The position numbers and the translations under genes are program-made. Of a DNA stretch of 44,876 nucleotides, positions 40,140 to 44,876 are shown in pieces. How positions within the stretch are numbered: the first letter of the stretch is position 1; every line of letters starts with the position of its first letter. The DNA is from Actinomadura montaniterrae (GTDB lineage: Bacteria > Actinomycetota > Actinomycetes > Streptosporangiales > Streptosporangiaceae): positions 1-44,876 of the forward strand of contig NZ_WBMR01000066.1 of the NCBI RefSeq assembly GCF_008923365.1. Direction: 5' to 3'. The notes beneath the pieces were generated by a model. The model worked only from the letters and a program-made list of their open reading frames with translations. It was not told the DNA's origin and searched no databases.

Positions 40140-41207
40140 GTGGAGACTCCGATGGAGTTCAGTCATGAATCGGTCGTGGTGCGACGCGGACGGCGGAGCC
40201 GGCTGCCGATCGTCGTTGCAGTGCACTCCACCGCGCTCGGCCGTGCGGTCGGCGGCTGCCGGATGTGGGCGTACGACAGTTGGGAGGACGGCCTGCGCGA
40301 CGCGCTGCGCCTATCAGAGGGCATGACCCGTAAGTGCGCTGCCGCCGGACTGCCGAACGGCGGCGGCAAGACGGTCGTGGTCCTTCCCGCCGGACGGAGC
40401 GTCACCGCGGACGAACGCCGCGCGGCCCTGCACGATGTCGGCGACATCGTGGCTGAGCTCGGCGGCGCCTACGTGACCGGTCCCGACGCTGGTACCGGGC
40501 CGGCCGACATGGCGGTCATCGGCGAACGGACCGAGAACGTGTTCTGTCGGCCGGAGGCAGTCGGCGGAAGCGGTGACCCCTCGCCGTTCACGGCCCTGGG
40601 CGTCGTCGCCGCGCTGCGCTCGACCTGCCTGGCGCTCTTCGGCTCGCCGGCCTTGGCGGGCAGGAGATTCGCGGTGATCGGCTTGGGGCACGTCGGGGAG
40701 CAGGTCGCCCGGCAGTTGGCGGCGGCGGGAGCCGACCTGGTCCTGAGCGATGTCGACCCGGCGAAGCGCTCGCTCGGCGCAGAACTGGGCGCGGTGTTCG
40801 CCGAACCCGACGCAGCGGCCACCGCCGAGGTGGACGTGCTGGTCCCCGCCGCGCTCGGCGGCTTGCTGACCCGGGATCTCGTGCCGCGGCTGCGATGCGG
40901 TGCGGTCGCGGGCGCGGCGAACAATCAACTGGCCGATCCAGGCGTGGCGGAGTTGTTGCGGGAGCGCGAGATCCTCTGGGCCCCCGACTACATCGCCAAC
41001 GCCGGGGGTGTCGTCAACGCGGTCTCGCGCGAAGTCCTCGGCGACGAACCGGAGGAAGCGGTCAAGCGCATCGAGTCGATCGCCGATACCCTGACCGGCC
41101 TGTTCGAGACGGCCGCGCGCACGAAGATCACGACAGCGCAGGCCGCCGACGACCTCGCTCGCCGGCTGCTGGCCTCACCGGTTCCCACCGCGCGGGGACT
41201 GGCATGA
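40140..41207 (+). CDS. Leucine/valine dehydrogenase (Glu/Leu/Phe/Val dehydrogenase family)
   Basis: This is a 355-residue oxidative deaminase. The dimerisation domain contains GRAVGGCRMW and the catalytic region GMTRKCAAAGLPNGGGKTVVV, in which two lysines (LSEGMTRK and GGGK) match the substrate-binding and catalytic lysines. The NAD-binding domain has FAVIGLGHVGEQVARQLAAAGADLVLSDVDP, ending in an aspartate that favours NAD. WAPDYIANAGGVVNAV is the conserved C-terminal segment. Length fits leucine and valine dehydrogenases rather than glutamate dehydrogenase. GGAGG precedes GTG 40140; ATG 40152 is an alternative start. It would convert branched-chain amino acids to 2-oxo acids. Its stop overlaps the next gene's start. 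Confidence 0.93.
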   Translation: METPMEFSHESVVVRRGRRSRLPIVVAVHSTALGRAVGGCRMWAYDSWEDGLRDALRLSEGMTRKCAAAGLPNGGGKTVVVLPAGRSVTADERRAALHDVGDIVAELGGAYVTGPDAGTGPADMAVIGERTENVFCRPEAVGGSGDPSPFTALGVVAALRSTCLALFGSPALAGRRFAVIGLGHVGEQVARQLAAAGADLVLSDVDPAKRSLGAELGAVFAEPDAAATAEVDVLVPAALGGLLTRDLVPRLRCGAVAGAANNQLADPGVAELLREREILWAPDYIANAGGVVNAVSREVLGDEPEEAVKRIESIADTLTGLFETAARTKITTAQAADDLARRLLASPVPTARGLA

Positions 41208-42400
41208 ACGCCCGGATCTACGTGCTGGCCCTGGCCACCTTTACCGTCGGCACCGAGGGCTATGTCATCGCCGGCGTACTGCCGGCGGTCGCGCACTCCA
41301 TGAACGTGTCCGTGTCAGTGGGCGGACAGTTGGTCACGGTCTTCGCGCTGGTCTACGCCCTGGCCGGGCCGCCGCTGATCGGCGCGTTCCGGAGGGTGCC
41401 GCCGAAGTCGGTGCTGATCGGGGCCATGCTGGCTTTCGCGCTCAGCAACGCCCTCGCCGCGTGTGCACCCGACTATGCCGTGCTCGCCGTGGCGCGCGTG
41501 CTGGCCGCGTTGAGCGCGGCCCTGCTGGCCGGGCCGGCCGCCGCGGCGGCGGCCGCGCTGTCCCGTCCGCAGGACATGCCCAAGGCGATCGCGGTCACCG
41601 CCAGCGGCAACGCGCTGGCGCTCACCCTTGGTGCGCCGATCGGCACCTTGATCGGCGGACTGCTCGGCTGGCGGGGTACGTTCCTGTTCGTCACGGTCCT
41701 GGCACTGACGACCGCGCTGATGCTGGCGGTCTTGCTGCCGGCGGTGCCGGCGGCTCCCGTCGGGACCGGCCGGGCCGAATTGCTGCGCAGCCCGGCCGTC
41801 CGATGGAGTCTGCTGACCACCTTCGGGGTCTTCCTCGCCGCGTACTGCACCTACACGTATCTCGCGCCGATCGCCGAGCGGGCGACCGGGATGGGAAGCC
41901 GGGGTGTCGCGGCCCTGATGATCGTCTTCGGCGCAGGCGCGTTCCTGGCCGGACGCACAATCGGCAGGATCCTGGTCAAGGTGCCCGTGGCGCGGGTGCT
42001 GCGCGTGGCTCTCTCGCTGATGGCGCTGCTGCTCGGAATCATCGCCGTCGGCACCGCCTGGCATCCCCGCATCGCCGCGGAGATCGCCGCGTTTCCGGTG
42101 CTGTTCTGCCTGGGGGCCGCCTGGTGCTGCGGCGGGGTCTCCCAGCAGACACGGATCGCCGCCCTGGCGCCCTCGCAGCGGTCCCTGGCTCTGGGGCTGC
42201 ACTTCTCCGTGCAGTTCCTGGGCGTCGCCGTCGGCGGCGCCGTTGGCGGGCTCGCCCTGTCGACGGGGGGACCAGTGGCCGTTCCAGCCCTGTCTGCGCT
42301 GATCGCGTGCGTAGCGTTGCTCTCCGTGCAGCGGACCGTCCCGGTAACAGCCGGCTCGCCGGAGCGCATGGCGCCCGCGGTGATCACCGCGCAGGAGTGA
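41204..42400 (+). CDS. MFS transporter, coupled to the dehydrogenase
   Basis: This is a 398-residue, 12-helix transporter of the DHA1-like type. IYVLALATFTVGTEGYVIAGVLPAVAHSMNVSVSVGGQLVTVFALVYALAGPPL matches the first two helices of this family, and a GAPIGTLIGGLLGWRGTFLFV antiporter-like motif C occurs near residue 145. ATG 41204 overlaps the dehydrogenase stop as ATGA, indicating translational coupling. This implies export or import of a compound tied to the dehydrogenase, such as an amino acid analogue, though that is inference. The gene converges with a DJ-1/PfpI-type gene. Confidence 0.93.
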   Translation: MNARIYVLALATFTVGTEGYVIAGVLPAVAHSMNVSVSVGGQLVTVFALVYALAGPPLIGAFRRVPPKSVLIGAMLAFALSNALAACAPDYAVLAVARVLAALSAALLAGPAAAAAAALSRPQDMPKAIAVTASGNALALTLGAPIGTLIGGLLGWRGTFLFVTVLALTTALMLAVLLPAVPAAPVGTGRAELLRSPAVRWSLLTTFGVFLAAYCTYTYLAPIAERATGMGSRGVAALMIVFGAGAFLAGRTIGRILVKVPVARVLRVALSLMALLLGIIAVGTAWHPRIAAEIAAFPVLFCLGAAWCCGGVSQQTRIAALAPSQRSLALGLHFSVQFLGVAVGGAVGGLALSTGGPVAVPALSALIACVALLSVQRTVPVTAGSPERMAPAVITAQE

Positions 42401-42424
42401 GCAGCGGATCGGCCCGGAGAGTTA

Positions 42425-43039
42425 TCAGTACTCCACGGTGCCATTTCGTCGCGGGGCATGCCAGACGCGGCCCTGGGGCGCGTACTCGATCGAGCGAGCG
42501 ACACGGTCGGCCACCTGGGGGCCGAGTTCACGTTCGGCGATCCAGAGCCCCAAGTCGAGACCAGCGGTGAGGCCGCCCGCGGTGATGCGATCGTTGTCGT
42601 CGACGACGCGTTCGTCGATCACCTGCAGGACGTGGGGTGCGAGTTCGTCGAAGGCGTTGCGGTTCGTGGTCGCGTACCGTCCGGTCAGAAGGCCGGCCTT
42701 GGCGAGCAGCATCGAGCCGGTGCAGACCGATGCCATCCATCGGGCGCTCCGGGCGACTTTGCCGAGCCGATCCGGGAGCACGCCGCGTTGAGCCTGCGCC
42801 CACGAGCCCTCCGCGGCGCGGTTGAGCCAGCCTCCGCCGGGCACCACGACGCGGTCCGCCGCACCGAGGACGGCAGGCACGCCGACCTCGACGCCGCGCA
42901 TGCTCACTACGCTACCCGGCTCCTCGACGGTCACCAGACAGACCTGGAACCCAGCGCTGGACAGGACCTCGAATGGCCCGAAGACGTCGAGCTCGTCGAA
43001 GCCGTCGAAGACGACGATCTCAATCCGTTCATTCGCCAT
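42425..43039 (-). CDS. DJ-1/PfpI family protein
   Basis: This is a 204-residue protein of the class-I glutamine amidotransferase-like fold. EIVVFDGFDELDVFGPFEVL carries the conserved acidic residue region, VVVPGGGWLN the oxyanion loop, and MASVCTGSMLLAKAGLLTGRYATTN the nucleophile cysteine in VCTGS. This layout matches isonitrile hydratase-like (InhA) and GATase1-type enzymes. No AraC domain follows, so it is an enzyme rather than a regulator. It lies 71 bases downstream of the MFS gene at 43111 on the same strand and may be co-transcribed. The substrate is unknown. Confidence 0.9.
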   Translation of the reverse strand: MANERIEIVVFDGFDELDVFGPFEVLSSAGFQVCLVTVEEPGSVVSMRGVEVGVPAVLGAADRVVVPGGGWLNRAAEGSWAQAQRGVLPDRLGKVARSARWMASVCTGSMLLAKAGLLTGRYATTNRNAFDELAPHVLQVIDERVVDDNDRITAGGLTAGLDLGLWIAERELGPQVADRVARSIEYAPQGRVWHAPRRNGTVEY

Positions 43040-43110
43040 AACGGTCTTCCTTCTTTGATGCCGGTCGGTGGATTGTGTGGAAGGTCCGAGGCGTTTCTAT
43101 CGTAGGGTTT

Positions 43111-44391
43111 TCAAAAGGAACGCCGGTTCAATCTGTGCAGGCAGATCTGCCGCTGTGCGACTGATAGGCAGGCGAGTGCAAGACCGAGTGCGACCCAGCC
43201 GGCCGCCCCGAAAGCCAGAACCACGCCCGTCATAAATGACGGACCAATCGACTTCTGTATTGATGGGGCCATACTGGCCACTCCGATATAGGACGCCCTT
43301 GCCTCCGGCGGCGCGAGCGCGACCGCCAGGTTCCAGGAACTAGCCGAGCGGATCAGTTCCGCCACCGTGACGAGCGTTGCTGCGATGAGCAGGCCCGCGG
43401 ATGCCATCCAGGCCAGAGTTCGGTCGCAAGCCGCGATGATGGCGCAGCATAGGAACATCGTGGCTCCGTAGATCGGCACGGCCCTCGCGGACCGGTGGGC
43501 TCCTGCCATCTTCGCCGAGATACCGACCTGTGAGATGACGATCAATACCGTGTTGATCATAAGGAAGGCCGGAACAAGAGCATGTGGCGCCGCCGTGTGG
43601 CCGAGAAGCCACAGTGGCAGACCGACCTTGAGAACGGAGTCGTCCATGTTCATCGCTATGTCCATGAGGGTGAACAGGAGGTAGTCGCGATCCCGCCAAG
43701 GGCTCGGCGCGGCCGATGCCGCGGATGATGCCGCCGGGGCAGACGGTGAGTCGACGCGGCCGTCGCCGAAGCGGTCCGGGGTGTGCAGGACCAGGCCTGC
43801 GGCGATGAGGAAAGAGAGCGCGTTGACCCCGATCAAGGTTCGGTATGCGTGACCGGTTCCGACGGCCGATCCGATGGCGGAGATCCCCGCACCGAGGGCG
43901 TAACCGGCGTTCACCGCACTACGAGACCAGGCCTGGTAGATCGAAGCCCTCTCATCCGTCGCATTGGCGATTATCAGCATTTCCAGTGTCTTTGCGGCCC
44001 CGTCCCCCAGGTAGGTCACGGCGACGGCGGGGATCAGGACTACGAGGTCTTGTCCGGCGAGTACCAGCGAGAGGGCGACGAGGCGGAGCAGGTGGCAACA
44101 GACGAGCAGTGAGCGCAGAGGAAGGAAGCGGATGTCGGCGAGGAAACCGGCCAGTGGGGAGCCGAGAACGGCGGCCAGGCCGGCTACGGCCAGCATGAGT
44201 CCGATCTGCTGCAACCTTAGGTGATCCACAAGAGCGAAGTAGAGAATGCAGGACGTCAACCAAACCCCTGAACCTGTCCGGTCAACGAACTGAGATAAGA
44301 GAAAGATGCGAGTGCCCGGTATGAGCGCGAACCCGCGCTGTCGGATCGAGAAAGCGGTTGAACGGCATCTCGTGCCTTCACCGCCGGGCAT
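43111..44391 (-). CDS. MFS transporter
   Basis: This is a 426-residue, about 12-helix transporter. The first helix reads GTRIFLLSQFVDRTGSGVWLTSCILYFALV, the D-R-T-G-S motif typical of MDR-type bacterial MFS proteins; LAGFLADIRFLPLRSLLVCC is motif A-like. A central loop is alanine/serine-rich (APAASSAASAAPS). C-terminal helices include SIQKSIGPSFMTGVVLAFGAAGWVALGLALACL. The start at 44391 has GGAGG ten bases upstream. The neighbouring DJ-1/PfpI protein could act on its substrate. No regulator is directly adjacent. Confidence 0.88.
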   Translation of the reverse strand: MPGGEGTRCRSTAFSIRQRGFALIPGTRIFLLSQFVDRTGSGVWLTSCILYFALVDHLRLQQIGLMLAVAGLAAVLGSPLAGFLADIRFLPLRSLLVCCHLLRLVALSLVLAGQDLVVLIPAVAVTYLGDGAAKTLEMLIIANATDERASIYQAWSRSAVNAGYALGAGISAIGSAVGTGHAYRTLIGVNALSFLIAAGLVLHTPDRFGDGRVDSPSAPAASSAASAAPSPWRDRDYLLFTLMDIAMNMDDSVLKVGLPLWLLGHTAAPHALVPAFLMINTVLIVISQVGISAKMAGAHRSARAVPIYGATMFLCCAIIAACDRTLAWMASAGLLIAATLVTVAELIRSASSWNLAVALAPPEARASYIGVASMAPSIQKSIGPSFMTGVVLAFGAAGWVALGLALACLSVAQRQICLHRLNRRSF

Positions 44392-44680
44392 CCTCTATTA
44401 ACCTCCGCGCTGGAACGGTAGAGGGAAGGTGGATATGATAGCTTGCACCCTTTTGGGCGTGTCCTTGTCGGTGGGTGCTGTCTCCTTGATCCTCCGTCTC
44501 CGTCTCGTGCTTCGAGGGTGTCCGGTCGGTATGGTTCGGTGATGCATTGACAAGGCTGGTGCATTCTTCGACAAGGAGCGGAGCTGGCGGCGAGGCTAAC
44601 CTGCACTCCATGGGCAGAGGCCACTCGTTCTTTCGTGCGCTGAGGTTTCCCGGGCTCGCGGCACCAGCCCCGTTGAGGGT
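44392..44680. other. Divergent promoter region of MFS and second epoxide hydrolase
   Basis: No gene is seen in these 289 bases. TGCATT is followed by GACAAGG twice (starting at 44543 and 44561), and TTGACA at 44547 could be a -35 element, but no convincing -10 box follows at the right spacing. Confidence 0.35.
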
Positions 44681-44876
44681 ATGTCGGTGATCAGGGGGTT
44701 TCCGCTGGAGCCGGTACCGATCCGTGTGCCCGACGGTGTGCTCGATGATCTGCGGCGGCGGCTGGAGTTGACGCGCTGGCCGGACGACGCGGGCAACGAC
44801 GACGGCTATTACGGCGTGAAGCGCACCTACCTGCAGGGGCTCGTCGAGTACTGGCGGGACGGGTACGACTGGCGCA
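44681..44876 (+). CDS. Epoxide hydrolase, N-terminal part (cut by window edge)
   Basis: An open frame starts at ATG 44681 and runs off the right edge after 65 codons. FPLEPVPIRVPDGVLDDLRRRLELTRWPDDA and YLQGLVEYWRDGYDWR match the EHN lid domain of epoxide hydrolases, in the same order as in the enzyme at 6664 (ALTDLRERLRRTRWPEE and YLRELCRYWAEEYDWR). The catalytic core lies outside the window. GAGGGT precedes the start, a weak ribosome binding site. Confidence 0.85.
   Translation, partial: MSVIRGFPLEPVPIRVPDGVLDDLRRRLELTRWPDDAGNDDGYYGVKRTYLQGLVEYWRDGYDWR

Noticed and set aside
43783..44198. Plus-strand open frames inside the last MFS gene
   Set aside because: They are antisense to a clear 12-helix transporter and have no start signals or recognisable content.

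Overview
The window is G+C-rich throughout, has many GTG starts and purine-rich ribosome binding sites, and carries families typical of actinomycetes (MmyB-like XRE regulators, TIGR03086/DinB-like proteins, GerMN-like lipoproteins, juxtaposed regulator/enzyme pairs). An actinomycete chromosome, plausibly Streptosporangiales/Actinomadura-like, is my best guess. The genus is inference; no rRNA or complete tRNA is present to settle it.

Layout. 1-9.6 kb is compact and well kept: a partial sensor-domain membrane protein, an XRE regulator divergent from a dienelactone hydrolase, an ArsR regulator divergent from a 14-TM MFS exporter, an endonuclease/exonuclease/phosphatase-fold protein, a ROK repressor divergent from an epoxide hydrolase, and a secreted Ig-like protein divergent from a lipoprotein. 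At 10.0 kb lies a small isolated ORF for a 95-residue peptide with a leader-like N-terminus and a Gly-Gly motif, closed by a strong terminator. From 10.5 to 17.5 kb there are more regulator/enzyme pairs (TetR/alpha-beta hydrolase, DinB-like/AraC, tautomerase/LysR) and a broken FtsX-type ABC permease.

18-29 kb and 38.4-38.7 kb are accessory and decayed. They hold one intact IS5-family element (18.1-19.1 kb), a 3' half of a tRNA-Lys gene that looks like an integration scar (20.3 kb), and remnants of at least five transposases (an IS3/IS481-like integrase, two IS5-type, one Tn3-type, one IS630-type), plus fragments of a histidine kinase and a TetR regulator. Between them sit intact cargo-like genes: a membrane protein, an SDR oxidoreductase, a patatin-like phospholipase, a MarR/NAD-epimerase pair with an excellent operator, a lone ketoacyl synthase III and an orphan histidine kinase. 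A second, broken patatin-like copy lies at 33.7-33.9 kb.

34-44.9 kb returns to ordered genes: AraC and LysR regulators, an MFS exporter convergent with a TetR regulator, a PucR/CdaR-type regulator divergent from a leucine/valine dehydrogenase whose stop overlaps the start of an MFS transporter, a DJ-1/PfpI protein, another MFS transporter, and the start of a second epoxide hydrolase cut by the window edge.

The genes do not form one long pathway. The repeating theme is small self-regulated units: a one-component regulator facing one detoxification, hydrolysis or efflux gene across a short intergenic region, often with a visible inverted repeat. No CRISPR array, rRNA operon or large biosynthetic cluster was seen.
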